Below, one piece after another: positions 19,900 through 30,106 of a DNA stretch of 64,000 nucleotides (its first letter is position 1; each line of letters starts with the position of its first letter). Source of the stretch: Pseudomonas sp. BN417 (GTDB taxonomy: Bacteria; Pseudomonadota; Gammaproteobacteria; Pseudomonadales; Pseudomonadaceae); contig NZ_SSOJ01000140.1 of NCBI RefSeq assembly GCF_029871205.1, positions 62,001 through 126,000 on the forward strand. Reading direction: 5' to 3'. The notes beneath the pieces were generated by a model that was not told where the DNA came from, searched no databases, and saw nothing but the letters and a program-made list of their open reading frames with translations. The position numbers and the translations under genes were made by a program.

Positions 19900-20017
19900 C
19901 GGGTGGGCTCCGGGTTTGTTTTTGTTGGAGTACCGGGATGGTCGCGCCGAGCGGGGGTGGCGGCAATGTCGAAAGGCATCAACCTGAGTGAGCGGAATTG
20001 ACAGGGGCCAAGCGCTT

Positions 20018-20116
20018 TTGTGGGGGCGAATTCATTCGCGAAGGGCAGCGCAGCTGCCCCATGAAGTCGCCGCGGGCAGGACTGCGTCCTGCTTGGCGAA
20101 TGAATTCGCCCCTACA
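20018..20116. repeat. GTGGGGGCGA-type REP element, full copy
   Basis: Left arm GTGGGGGCGAATTCATTCGC; inner hairpin GGGCAGCGCAGCTGCCC; right arm GCGAATGAATTCGCCCC followed by TACA. It lies in the 254-base gap between the synthetase gene and the AraC-family gene, which otherwise holds only promoter sequence. Confidence 0.85.
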
Positions 20117-20153
20117 AAAAGACCGCCCCCACGGGCATAGCACTGGCGCCGCC

Positions 20154-21182
20154 TCAGCTCGATTCGGGATGAATCAGCGCCCGGTATTGCCCTGGGGTGG
20201 AGCCGGTCCACTTCTTGAAGGCCTTGTAGAAGGCGCTGGTGTCGGCGAAGCCCAGTTCGAAGGCGAGCTCGGTGAAGTTGCCTTCACCGCTGTCCAGCCT
20301 GGCGATGGCCAGGTCGCGCCGGACCTGGTCCTTCAGCCCCTGGTAGGACTGCCCTTCCAGGGACAGCTTGCGGCGCAGGGTCGAGGGCGCCATGAAGAAG
20401 TGGCTGGACAGCGCCTCCAGGTCCGGCCAGCGCTCGGGCTTCAGGCTGCGCAGGTAGGCCCTGATGCGCGCCGCCAGGCTCTGCGGGTCGCGGTAGCGGA
20501 CCAGGATGTTCGCCGGCAGACCGCCGAGGAAGCGCTTGAGGTCGCGCTGGCTGCGGCGCACCGGCAGCTCCAGGCAGTCGGCGTTGAACAGCAGGCGGCT
20601 GTGCAGCCGGGAGAAGCGCAGGTTGGTGCTGAACATCACCCGGTAGTCCTCGATGTAGTCGGGCACCGCGCAGCGCAGGTCGACGCCGAGGATGGGAATG
20701 CGCCGGCCGGCCAGCCAACAGAGCAGGCCATGGATCATCAGCCACAGGGTGAAATAGCCGAAGGCGCGGCATTGCTGGCCCTCGGGCTCGTCCAGGGCAA
20801 TTTCCGCCAGGCCGCCGCGCCGCACCAGGCGCGGCGAGAGGCCGTCGAATACCAGGTCGAGGAAGCGCAATGCCACGTCCAGCGCCGCGCCTACCGTGGG
20901 CTCCTTCGCCGCCGCGCGGGTCATGTAGGCGAAACTGCCGAACTTCATCCGCCGCGGATTCATGCCGAAGAACTCGTCGTCCATGCTCTGCGCGACCAGC
21001 ACCCAGAGATGGCCGAAGTGCTCCGAAGAGACGCGCCCATATGGCTTGGCCAGCAGCTCGGCAGGGATGCCGGCGCGGCTCAGCAGCGCGGAATCGTCGA
21101 AACCCCGCTGGCGCAGTTCCAGCAGGGCTTCATGGACCAGGCGGACGGAGATGGTGCCTTTTTCGGTGGACGTGCCTGTCAT
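20154..21182 (-). CDS. AraC-family transcriptional regulator with arabinose_bd (OruR/ArgR-type) N-domain
   Basis: A 342-residue regulator. The N-terminal two thirds resembles the Arabinose_bd domain found in many Pseudomonas AraC proteins: ALLSRAGIPAELLAKPYGRVSSEHFGHLW, RPRRMKFGSFAYMTRA and so on. The C-terminal AraC HTH spans about residues 240-335 (LEALSSHFFMAPSTLRRKLSLEGQSYQG, then FTELAFELGFADTSAFYKAFKKWTGSTPGQYR). The start at 21182 follows GGGAG. It lies between the two acyl-CoA synthetase genes (PA2556 position, from memory) and likely activates one or both. Confidence 0.88.
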   Translation of the reverse strand: MTGTSTEKGTISVRLVHEALLELRQRGFDDSALLSRAGIPAELLAKPYGRVSSEHFGHLWVLVAQSMDDEFFGMNPRRMKFGSFAYMTRAAAKEPTVGAALDVALRFLDLVFDGLSPRLVRRGGLAEIALDEPEGQQCRAFGYFTLWLMIHGLLCWLAGRRIPILGVDLRCAVPDYIEDYRVMFSTNLRFSRLHSRLLFNADCLELPVRRSQRDLKRFLGGLPANILVRYRDPQSLAARIRAYLRSLKPERWPDLEALSSHFFMAPSTLRRKLSLEGQSYQGLKDQVRRDLAIARLDSGEGNFTELAFELGFADTSAFYKAFKKWTGSTPGQYRALIHPESS

Positions 21183-21239
21183 GGTCTCCCTTGGGGGATA
21201 AAGGTTTCCGATCGGGGGCACATTCTAGAGGCTTTACCT

Positions 21240-21337
21240 GTGGGGGCGAATTCATTCGCTTTGGGCAGCGCAGCTGCCCCATGAATGCCCGAACGGCAGG
21301 ACTGCGTCCTGCTTCGCGAATGAATTCGCCCCCACAG
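21240..21337. repeat. GTGGGGGCGA-type REP element, full copy
   Basis: Both arms are of the GAATTCATTC class (GTGGGGGCGAATTCATTCGC and GCGAATGAATTCGCCCCCAC). Inside are GGGCAGCGCAGCTGCCC and GGCAGGACTGCGTCCTGC. Confidence 0.88.
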
Positions 21338-21364
21338 AAGAGCGAAGAGCCCGGCCCCGGCGCC

Positions 21365-23065
<1,701 letters not shown>

Positions 23066-23115
23066 GGCTTTCCCTTCTTGTGCTTGTATTGGGATACAGC
23101 TGTGAATGACGTATC

Positions 23116-23169
23116 GGCTTTATTTACCTTTACGTAAACGTAAACGTAAAGGTAAAGGTAAATAAAGCC
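23116..23169. promoter_or_regulatory. Nested palindromic operator upstream of the acyl-CoA synthetase gene
   Basis: An 18-bp perfect inverted repeat (GGCTTTATTTACCTTTAC / GTAAAGGTAAATAAAGCC) encloses tandem GTAAAC hexamers. The centre contains TTTACGT-AA-ACGTAAA, an exact 16-bp dyad like the operator reported for MerR-family regulators of branched-chain and fatty-acid catabolism (LiuR type, from memory). It lies 50-105 bases upstream of the ATG at 23065. Confidence 0.6.
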
Positions 23170-23259
23170 TGTTTTCCTGTCTAGTGACCCATTGGTCGAA
23201 GTGGGGTTCGACCGATTGGGAGCCGATGGTCGGCACCCCGCCCGGCTCGAACTTCTTTT

Positions 23260-23356
23260 GTGGGGGCGAATTCATTCGCTATGCAGGACGCAGTCCTGCC
23301 ATTCAGGCGGAAGGGGGCAGCTGCGCTGCCCTTAGCGACTGAAGTCGCCCCCACAA
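23260..23356. repeat. GTGGGGGCGA-type REP element, full copy
   Basis: Left arm GTGGGGGCGAATTCATTCGC, inner GCAGGACGCAGTCCTGC and GGGCAGCTGCGCTGCCC, right arm GCGACTGAAGTCGCCCCCAC. It lies just downstream of the amine dehydrogenase operon. Confidence 0.88.
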
Positions 23357-23378
23357 GGAGAGCCTGCAAGGGCCTGCC

Positions 23379-24503
23379 CTACCTCACGAACACCTGCGTC
23401 GTGGTGATCGACATGTCGCCGCCCGGCAGCTTGATGTTCTTGATCTTCTCCAGGCTGTCCGGATCGAACACCGCGATGTCGTTGAAGGTGCCGGCCAGGT
23501 ACAGCTTGCTGCCCTTGGTGTTGAAGGCCACGCAGTAGTAGGAGTGATCCAGGTTGGCCGCCTTGATCAGCTTCTGCTCCTTGATGTCGTACTTGGCCAG
23601 GCGGTTGAGCACGCCGAACATCTGGTTCGGGTCCTTCGGCGAGCGCAGGCCGGTGAAGTACAGCTCGGTCAGCGGCGCGAAGTCCTGGACGGTCGACTTG
23701 CCGGTCTTCAGGTCGATGCTGACGTAGCCATAGATGAAGTCGGCGGTGGCCAGGTCCTGCTTCTCATCCTTGAACTTGGCCGTGGTGTAGAGCATCGAGA
23801 ACTCGTGGTAGGGCGTCTGGTGCGGCCAGAAGTAGAGCACGTCCGGCGCGCTGTAGTTCGGCCGCTGCCAGTTGCGGCCGGGCACCGCCACCTCGTACTT
23901 GCCGGTCTTCACGTCCATCTTGTAGATGTCCGGCCCGGCGACGTAGAGGGAGCCGTCATCCGCCGCGCGCATCAGGTAGACCTGCCGCGGCATCGGGAAG
24001 CTGCGTACCGGCTTGGCGTCCAGCCCGGCGCTGGTGTCGTAGACCTCCAGGCGCGGCTGCTTGACCACATAGTGGTCGTTGAGCATCTCGGTGGGGTTGA
24101 CCGTGGTGTAGAGCTCCTTGCCGTCCGGGCTCAAGGCGAAGGAGAACATCGAGCGCACCTTCTCCCCAGGCTTCTGCGACAGCTTGGCGTGGAACACCGT
24201 CTTGCAGTCGTCCAGATCGACGCCGTAGAGGTCGCCGAAGTGGTTGTTGAGGATAAAGGCGGTCTTGTTATCCGGCGCCATCATGGCGGTGCCGGGGCCG
24301 AAGGCGTCGGGCAGGCGGCAGGTCTTGTACAGGCTGTCGGTGGCGAGATCCACCACATGCAGGTTGTTCGGGTAGTTGGTGGCGATCATGTATTCATGAC
24401 CGGCCTTCAGCGCCGGGCCGGTTTCATCCGCGGCCCAGGCGTGCGCGCCCAGTGCGAGGCCGGCGACAGCGGTCGCCAGGCTGGCGATGGCTTTGAGTTT
24501 CAT
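23379..24503 (-). CDS. qhpB: Quinohemoprotein amine dehydrogenase, beta subunit
   Basis: A 374-residue periplasmic seven-bladed beta-propeller subunit of QHNDH. A signal peptide (to about HAWAADE) is followed by propeller repeats such as YMIATNYPNNLHVVDLATDSL, FSFALSPDGKELYTTVN, SLYVAGPDIYKMDVKTGKYEV and CVAFNTKGSKLYLAGTFNDIAVFDPDSL. In the known enzyme this subunit shields the quinone-bearing gamma subunit and helps form the active site. The start at 24503 is supported by the signal peptide. Last gene of the qhpA-D-C-B operon; a REP element follows directly. Confidence 0.92.
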   Translation of the reverse strand: MKLKAIASLATAVAGLALGAHAWAADETGPALKAGHEYMIATNYPNNLHVVDLATDSLYKTCRLPDAFGPGTAMMAPDNKTAFILNNHFGDLYGVDLDDCKTVFHAKLSQKPGEKVRSMFSFALSPDGKELYTTVNPTEMLNDHYVVKQPRLEVYDTSAGLDAKPVRSFPMPRQVYLMRAADDGSLYVAGPDIYKMDVKTGKYEVAVPGRNWQRPNYSAPDVLYFWPHQTPYHEFSMLYTTAKFKDEKQDLATADFIYGYVSIDLKTGKSTVQDFAPLTELYFTGLRSPKDPNQMFGVLNRLAKYDIKEQKLIKAANLDHSYYCVAFNTKGSKLYLAGTFNDIAVFDPDSLEKIKNIKLPGGDMSITTTQVFVR

Positions 24504-24532
24504 GCGGTTATCCCTCTTGTTCTTCTCGCCGG

Positions 24533-24856
24533 TCATTTGTCTTTCGGGAATACGGTGCCGAGGTTGCGCCAGTCCTCTTGCGAGTTGGTCGCCTGGGCGT
24601 TCCAGTCCTGGTAGGTGCTCATCATGTCGGGCACCTGGGCGGGCCACCAGCAAGGGTCTGAGCAGCCGTAGAGGTCAGCCTCCATCGGCTGGCAGAGCGA
24701 GGCCACTCCGCCAAAGGCGTCCACCTCCCAGCCCGGGTCCGTGGTGGCGGTGCACCCGGCCACCGCGCTCATGGCCATGACTTCTTCGATGCGATCTTCG
24801 GCTGCGGCTTTTTCGAGCATTTGCGCTTTGTTGTTGAGCGGCTTCAGATGTTTCAT
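24533..24856 (-). CDS. qhpC: Quinohemoprotein amine dehydrogenase, gamma subunit precursor (CTQ-bearing)
   Basis: A 107-residue ribosomally made, post-translationally modified subunit. A leader of about 29 residues (ending EEVMAM) precedes the mature [19 protein letters not shown]. By match to the solved P. putida gamma subunit, the cross-linked pairs are all present: C35-E44, C55-D61 and C69-D77 (thioethers), and C65-W71, which form cysteine tryptophylquinone, the catalytic cofactor. No Sec signal; in the studied system, leader-bearing protein is modified by the QhpD radical SAM enzyme before export and processing. The start lies one base after the qhpD stop, indicating tight coupling. Confidence 0.95.
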   Translation of the reverse strand: MKHLKPLNNKAQMLEKAAAEDRIEEVMAMSAVAGCTATTDPGWEVDAFGGVASLCQPMEADLYGCSDPCWWPAQVPDMMSTYQDWNAQATNSQEDWRNLGTVFPKDK

Positions 24857-24857
24857 G

Positions 24858-26288
24858 TCAGTGCGCCTTCCGCGGAGTGATGTAGCTGCTGATGAAGGCC
24901 GGATTGCCGGCCATGATGCGGCTGTAGACCTCGATGCCGAAGTCCACCCAGTCGCGCATCAGCTCGCAGTAGTGATAGGTCGGGTGAGTCGGGTCGCCGT
25001 AGCGGGCGTAGCTCTCGTGGTAGCAGCCGCCGGAGCAGAGATTGCGGATGCGGCAGCTGTCGCAACCGGTGCCGCTGCGGTCCAGGCGCTGGGAGAGGAA
25101 GTCGTTCAGCTCGACCTGCTTCACCCCGCTGTGCACATTGCCGAAGGTCGGCAGGTTGGAGCCGGTGAAGCGATGGCAGAGGTTCAGCTCGCCCTTGTGG
25201 TCCACCGCCAGCATCTTCAGCCCGGCACCGCAGGGCAGCGCCTTCTTGTGGCCTTCGTGGATGTCGGTGATCAGCTGGTGCAGGTTGGAGAAGCCGATAT
25301 TGCGATGCTCCAGCGCCGCCTCCAGGTAGCGGCGGCCGAGGGCCTTCATGTTGGCGAAGACCTCCACCAGCTCTTCGCCGGTCAGGTTGAAGTCGCTCAT
25401 GTCGCCCGAGGTGACCGGGGCGAATCCGACCTCGGCGAAACCCAGCTCGTTGAACAGGTGGTTCCAGATGGTCTCGACGTCGGTGATGCCACGGGTCAGG
25501 GTCACCCGCGCGCCCACCGGGCGGCTGCGGTAGCGCGACAGCAGCAGGTCCACCTTGCGCCGCACCACGTCATAGGTACCCTGCCCGCCCACGGTGATGC
25601 GGTTGCGGTCGTGTACCGTCTTCGGCCCGTCGATACTCACCGAAAGCCCGAAGCGGTGGGCATTGAGGTAGTCGATGACCTCTTCGGTCAGCAGCGTGGC
25701 ATTGGTGGTCATGACGAATTCCACGAACTTGCCGGCCTCACTGAAACGGCGCTCGCAGTAGTCCACCATGTGCTCGATCAGCGGCCGGTTCGACAGCGGC
25801 TCGCCGCCGAAGAAGACCACAGTGTAGCGATCCTCGTCCGGCGACTCCCGGAGCAGCATCTCCACCGAGGCTTCGGCGGTTTCCGCGCCCATCTTCTTGC
25901 CCGCCGAAGGCTTGTCCAGGTCTTCCTTGTAGCAGTAGGTGCAGCTCAGGTTGCAGCCGGTGTTGACGTTCAGCACCACGGTGTTCAGCGCGGTGCGCTC
26001 GACCTTGCTGATGCCGATTTCCGGCGTCAGCGGCGAGCCGTCGCTGACCACTTCCAGCGCGATCAGCTCGCGCAGGGTTTCATTGATGTCCTGCCCGGCG
26101 AAACGCCCGGCCAGGCGCTGCACCAACTCCTCCGACGAGCAACCTTGCTGGCGCAGGGCGTCGATGATGCCGCCGGTGACTTCGTCGGTGGCGAACAGCG
26201 AACTGCTCGGGATGTGGAACAGCATGCGGTCGGCGTCCACCCGCACTTCGTGCAGGTTGCGTTCGACCAGATTCAAGATTGCGCCCAT
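24858..26288 (-). CDS. qhpD: Radical SAM/SPASM peptide-modifying enzyme of amine dehydrogenase gamma subunit
   Basis: A 476-residue radical SAM enzyme that forms the intrapeptidyl Cys-to-Asp/Glu thioether links in QhpC. CNLSCTYC at about residues 112-119 binds the SAM cluster. FFGGEPL and TNATLLT are core strands. The C-terminal SPASM domain supplies Cys ligands in CGAGLKM, NLCHRF and [18 protein letters not shown]. The N-terminal 90 residues look like the PqqD/RRE peptide-recognition fold ([13 protein letters not shown]). The ATG at 26288 follows GGAGGTCGCC; a longer in-frame extension would run into qhpA. Confidence 0.94.
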   Translation of the reverse strand: MGAILNLVERNLHEVRVDADRMLFHIPSSSLFATDEVTGGIIDALRQQGCSSEELVQRLAGRFAGQDINETLRELIALEVVSDGSPLTPEIGISKVERTALNTVVLNVNTGCNLSCTYCYKEDLDKPSAGKKMGAETAEASVEMLLRESPDEDRYTVVFFGGEPLSNRPLIEHMVDYCERRFSEAGKFVEFVMTTNATLLTEEVIDYLNAHRFGLSVSIDGPKTVHDRNRITVGGQGTYDVVRRKVDLLLSRYRSRPVGARVTLTRGITDVETIWNHLFNELGFAEVGFAPVTSGDMSDFNLTGEELVEVFANMKALGRRYLEAALEHRNIGFSNLHQLITDIHEGHKKALPCGAGLKMLAVDHKGELNLCHRFTGSNLPTFGNVHSGVKQVELNDFLSQRLDRSGTGCDSCRIRNLCSGGCYHESYARYGDPTHPTYHYCELMRDWVDFGIEVYSRIMAGNPAFISSYITPRKAH

Positions 26289-26362
26289 GGCGACCTCCCG
26301 GAATTCTTCCCAATCGTCGTTGCGAACCCGGACGGAGCCTGCCGTCCGGGGGACGTCGCCAG

Positions 26363-27928
26363 TCAAGGCAGCGGCGGGTTGTTCCAACGTTGCACGGTGA
26401 CGATCAGGTGGCCCTCGCCCTTCTGGCCGCCCTCTTCGAGCTGGGCGATCACCTTCAGATTGCCGGCGTTGTTGGTCATCATCTTGCGTTCCGGGTTCGG
26501 GCCGGCTCCGCCGGGCACGAAGACACCATCGGGCTGCATCTTGCCGGCGAACTTGACGTCCTCGTCTTCCTTGGCGCGCTCGTCGAAGGGCTCCACCGAC
26601 CATTTCGCCGGCAGGTAGCCGATGCGGTACGGCTTGCCGTCGGCGCCCTTGCCCCAGGCCTCGGCCTCGAAGCGACCCTGCACCTTGGGCGTGGAGCCGC
26701 CGTTCTCGCCGACGCGGGCAATGGAGAACTCGGGCACCACCTTCACTTCGGCGATGTCCTTGTAGACCGCCAGGTCGACGCCCTTGAGGTCGCCCAGCGC
26801 CACGTTGCGCACGCCGGGGGCGGCATCGGCGGCGGCCTTGACCTTGACGCGGACCTGTTTCGGAGTGACCTCCAGCACCTTGATCACCTCGACTCCGGCG
26901 CCGAACTCCGGCGTGCCGGACAGGCCGCTGCCCACCAGGGTCAGCTCGGCCTCGCTGCCGGCCTTGAGGTGCGCCGGTTGCACGGCCAGCAGCTTGGCGC
27001 TGCCCTCTTTCGCGGCGCTGAAGTCCAGCCCGCGTTCGTCATGCCCGGCCTCGAACATGCGGCCCTTCATCTCGCCGTCCAGAGCAGCGAAGACCTGGCG
27101 CAGGTTCAGTTCGCCGACCTTGACGTTGCCGCGCCACTCGTAGCCGTTGTAGAGCATGGCCGATCCTTCGCCGTTGAAGGGAGAGCCGTCGGCGTACCGG
27201 CCCTTCACGCTGACCTTGAAGGTATCGCCCTGATCCGCGGTGACCGTCATCACACCACGCACATCGCCCTTGGTCAGCATGTGGCCGCTGAAACTCCATT
27301 GCCCTGGCAGGCTGTCGGCTTTCGGTTTGGCCTTCTGCCAGTCAGCCCAGGCCTTGTCTTCCAGCGGGAAGCGCTTGGCCAGTTCCGGCACCATTTCCTT
27401 GAGGGCGAGGTCCAGCCAGTCGCGGTCGCGGGACTGGGCCTGGTACTCGAGGGACGGCCACTGGCCGAGGTGGAAGTTGACCAGGTGTTCCCACTCCTTG
27501 GCGGGGCGGCGCTGCAGGGCGACGCGGGCGCCCGAGTGGCAGCGGCCGCACATCTGGCTCAGCTGGTCGTCGAACTTCTCGACGGTGTTCAGGCGGCGCT
27601 CCATGGCGTAACGCACGCCTTCGGTTTCGCTGGGGGCCAGGCCCTGCTTGTCGGCCAGGTACTTGACCAGGGTGCGGCGGTCGGCGTCGCTGATCTGGAG
27701 GCCGTGCATCACCTGCATGCGCCCGATGCTCATCAGCCAGCCCTCGGGGGTCTTGCGCTGGTGGCTGATGCGGCTATAGGAATCGTTGCCCTCGGGGATG
27801 TGGCAACCCATGCACTTGGATTTGAGGATGGCCGGGCCCTCCTCCGCTGCATGGGCCTGGGCGAACATCAGGGACGCCATGGCCAGTGCCAGGGTGCCCG
27901 CGTGCTGCCGGAGTCGAGTCGTCTTCAA
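26363..27928 (-). CDS. qhpA: Quinohemoprotein amine dehydrogenase, alpha subunit (di-heme cytochrome c)
   Basis: A 521-residue periplasmic subunit that takes electrons from the CTQ cofactor to a cytochrome or azurin. Signal peptide to about AQAHAAEE. Two CxxCH haem sites: CMGCH at residues 39-43 and CGRCH at 127-131. Immunoglobulin-like domains follow (QPAHLKAGSEAELTLVGSGL and so on). The start is TTG at 27926-27928, indicated by GGAGG seven bases upstream; no ATG fits. First gene of the leftward operon and divergent from the aldehyde dehydrogenase gene. The enzyme oxidises primary amines to aldehydes and ammonia. Confidence 0.93.
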   Translation of the reverse strand: MKTTRLRQHAGTLALAMASLMFAQAHAAEEGPAILKSKCMGCHIPEGNDSYSRISHQRKTPEGWLMSIGRMQVMHGLQISDADRRTLVKYLADKQGLAPSETEGVRYAMERRLNTVEKFDDQLSQMCGRCHSGARVALQRRPAKEWEHLVNFHLGQWPSLEYQAQSRDRDWLDLALKEMVPELAKRFPLEDKAWADWQKAKPKADSLPGQWSFSGHMLTKGDVRGVMTVTADQGDTFKVSVKGRYADGSPFNGEGSAMLYNGYEWRGNVKVGELNLRQVFAALDGEMKGRMFEAGHDERGLDFSAAKEGSAKLLAVQPAHLKAGSEAELTLVGSGLSGTPEFGAGVEVIKVLEVTPKQVRVKVKAAADAAPGVRNVALGDLKGVDLAVYKDIAEVKVVPEFSIARVGENGGSTPKVQGRFEAEAWGKGADGKPYRIGYLPAKWSVEPFDERAKEDEDVKFAGKMQPDGVFVPGGAGPNPERKMMTNNAGNLKVIAQLEEGGQKGEGHLIVTVQRWNNPPLP

Positions 27929-28000
27929 GGTCAGACCTCCACGGTGTTGTTCTTATGGTTTGCATCCCGTCGCGGAACGGGTGCAGCTGTCACGGCAAAT

Positions 28001-28015
28001 ACATATTGCGTGCCA
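28001..28015 (-). promoter_or_regulatory. Possible sigma-54 promoter of qhpA (weak -12)
   Basis: On the minus strand TGGCACG-CAAT-ATGT has a perfect -24 block, but the -12 block lacks the usual GC. It lies about 75 bases before the qhpA start. Candidate only. Confidence 0.3.
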
Positions 28016-28109
28016 TGCCGATGAAAGTCCTTTTACAACAACTACTTAGCCGTAAAAATCAAGCTTGGCGGGGATGCTGGCAGCGGGCCGGGCCGTCTAA
28101 TTTCGCGAC

Positions 28110-28196
28110 AGACTGTTCCACCCTGAGACTAGGCCGCGCAGCACCTGATAAAAGTAGACGGTGAGACTGTTCCAGACCTGTCTCAGGCCGTCTCAA
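28110..28196. promoter_or_regulatory. Enhancer-like repeats between qhpA and the aldehyde dehydrogenase gene
   Basis: An exact 11-base direct repeat AGACTGTTCCA occurs at 28110-28120 and 28164-28174, 54 bases apart (about five helical turns). The second copy sits inside the dyad TGAGAC-N12-GTCTCA (28162-28185), and a further GTCTCA follows at 28190. The spacing to the sigma-54 promoter (about 110 bases) suits an activator binding region. Confidence 0.6.
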
Positions 28197-28280
28197 ACTG
28201 CAACAGGCCGAATCTGGCAACAGGCCCGGCCCCATGAATAAAATCCTTTTAATTCAGCCACTTATTTAGAAAACAAGGCC

Positions 28281-28297
28281 TTGGCATGGGGGTTGCG
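28281..28297 (+). promoter_or_regulatory. Sigma-54 promoter of the aldehyde dehydrogenase gene
   Basis: TTGGCATG, 4 bases, then TTGCG: GG and GC are 10 bases apart exactly as in the -24/-12 consensus TTGGCACG-N4-TTGCW. The predicted transcript starts near 28308, about 29 bases before the ATG at 28337. Confidence 0.8.
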
Positions 28298-28336
28298 AAA
28301 GCGCTGTACAACTTCAATGAACAGAGGCTCTTCCCC

Positions 28337-29830
28337 ATGCTTGCTGACCTGCCCGTCCTCCCGCAAACCCAGGCCTTCGTCGGCCGCAAACTGAAGATGC
28401 TGATCGGTGAGCAGTGGCTGGACGCCGCCAGCGGCAACACCATGAGCTTCCGCAACCCGGCCACTGGTGAAGTCCTCGGCGAGGTGCCCTCGGCCACCTT
28501 GGAGGATGTCGACCGCGCCGTGCAGGCCGCGCGCCGGGCTTTCGACGACTCGCCCTGGAGCCGCATGCGCCCGCGCGAACGGCAGAACCTGCTGTGGCGC
28601 CTGGCCGACCTGATGGAGCGCGACGCCCAGGAGCTGGCCGAGCTGGAATGCCTGAACAATGGCAAGAGCGCCGCCGTGGCGCGGGTGATGGACGTGCAAC
28701 TGGCCATCGACTTCCTCCGCTACATGGCCGGCTGGGCCACCAAGATCGAAGGCAGCACGGTCGACGTGTCCATGCCGCTGATGCCGGACGACCAGCTCCA
28801 CGGCTTCATCCGCCGCGAGGCGGTGGGCGTGGTGGGCGCCATAGTCGCCTGGAACTTCCCCCTGCTGCTGGCCTGCTGGAAGCTCGGCCCGGCGCTGGCC
28901 ACCGGCTGCACCGTGGTGCTCAAGCCCGCCGACGAAACCCCGCTGACCGCCCTCAAGCTGGCCGAGCTGGTGCTGGAAGCGGGCTACCCGGCCGGGGTGT
29001 TCAACCTGATCACCGGCACCGGCCTGAATGCCGGCGTCGCCCTCACCCGCCACCCGGGCGTGGACAAGCTGACCTTCACCGGCTCCACCGAAGTCGGCAA
29101 GCAGATCGGCAAGGCCGCCATGGACAACATGACCCGAGTGACCCTGGAACTGGGCGGCAAGTCGCCGACCATCGTCATGGCCGACGCCAACCTCCAGGAG
29201 GCCGCCGCTGGCGCCGCCACCGCGATTTTCTTCAACCAGGGCCAGGTCTGCTGCGCCGGCTCGCGCCTCTATGTGCAGCGCAAGCACTTCGACAATGTGA
29301 TCGCCGACATCGCCGGCATCGCCAACGGCATGAAGCTTGGCAACGGCTTGGACCCGAGTGTGCAGATGGGCCCGCTGATCTCCGCCAAGCAGCAGGACCG
29401 CGTCACCGGCTACATCGAGCTCGGCCGCGAACTGGGCGCCACCATCGCCTGCGGCGGCGAAGGCTTCGGCCCCGGCTACTTCGTCAAGCCCACGGTGATC
29501 GTCGACGTCGACCAGCAGCACCGTCTGGTGCAGGAAGAGATCTTCGGCCCGGTGCTGGTCGCCATGCCCTTCGACGATATCGACGACGCCGTGCGCATGG
29601 CCAACGACAACCCCTACGGCCTGGGCGCCAGCATCTGGTCCAACGACCTCTCGGCGGTGCACCGGATGATCCCGCGCATCAAGTCCGGCTCGGTCTGGGT
29701 CAACTGCCACAGCGCCCTCGACCCCGCCCTGCCCTTCGGCGGCTACAAGCTCTCCGGCGTCGGCCGCGAGATGGGCGCGGCAGCCATCGAGCATTACACC
29801 GAGCTGAAATCGGTGTTGATCAAGCTCTGA
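28337..29830 (+). CDS. Aldehyde dehydrogenase (phenylacetaldehyde/amine-derived aldehyde type)
   Basis: A 497-residue NAD-dependent aldehyde dehydrogenase. WNFPLLLACWKLGPALATG, FTGSTEVG, ELGGKSP (catalytic Glu 271) and GQVCCAGSR (catalytic Cys about 305) are intact, and PFGGYKLSGVGRE is at the C-terminus. It probably oxidises the aldehyde released by the divergent amine dehydrogenase, as PeaE/FeaB does for phenylacetaldehyde. The ATG at 28337 is chosen over the in-frame codon at 28286, because that one lies inside the sigma-54 promoter and upstream of its transcript start. Confidence 0.9.
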   Translation: MLADLPVLPQTQAFVGRKLKMLIGEQWLDAASGNTMSFRNPATGEVLGEVPSATLEDVDRAVQAARRAFDDSPWSRMRPRERQNLLWRLADLMERDAQELAELECLNNGKSAAVARVMDVQLAIDFLRYMAGWATKIEGSTVDVSMPLMPDDQLHGFIRREAVGVVGAIVAWNFPLLLACWKLGPALATGCTVVLKPADETPLTALKLAELVLEAGYPAGVFNLITGTGLNAGVALTRHPGVDKLTFTGSTEVGKQIGKAAMDNMTRVTLELGGKSPTIVMADANLQEAAAGAATAIFFNQGQVCCAGSRLYVQRKHFDNVIADIAGIANGMKLGNGLDPSVQMGPLISAKQQDRVTGYIELGRELGATIACGGEGFGPGYFVKPTVIVDVDQQHRLVQEEIFGPVLVAMPFDDIDDAVRMANDNPYGLGASIWSNDLSAVHRMIPRIKSGSVWVNCHSALDPALPFGGYKLSGVGREMGAAAIEHYTELKSVLIKL

Positions 29831-29852
29831 GGCTGGGCGTAACGGAAATACG

Positions 29853-29877
29853 GATAGCCCGGATTGCATCCGGGCTA
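29853..29877 (+). terminator. Hairpin terminator after the aldehyde dehydrogenase gene
   Basis: ATAGCCCGGAT-TGC-ATCCGGGCTAT followed by TTGC. The same AGCCCGGAT hairpin type recurs at 33821-33838, so it is also a dispersed repeat. Confidence 0.7.
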
Positions 29878-29925
29878 TTTGCTTGCGGGGCCGGCCCAGC
29901 ATCCAGGCCAGAGAGTCGCGCGGAT

Positions 29926-29959
29926 CGTTGGGCTTCGCTGAGCTCAGCCACAACCTACG
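29926..29959. repeat. CGTTGGGCTTCGC...GCTCAGCCACAACCTAC repeat fragment
   Basis: Matches 52832-52864 almost base for base. It looks like one half of the common GTAGGTTGGGTTGAGC...AAACCCAACG type of enterobacterial and pseudomonad repeat. Confidence 0.6.
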
Positions 29960-30106
29960 GCATGGGTCGAAATGACAGCATGCGCGTCATTCGAACCACA
30001 GTCAGAATGACCACATAGAAATCAACACGTTGATTTAAAAGGGTTTTATAACTGGCACAGAAAATGAAGCTTTCCCTTCCCAATCCAATAGCAGAAGGGA
30101 AATCCC

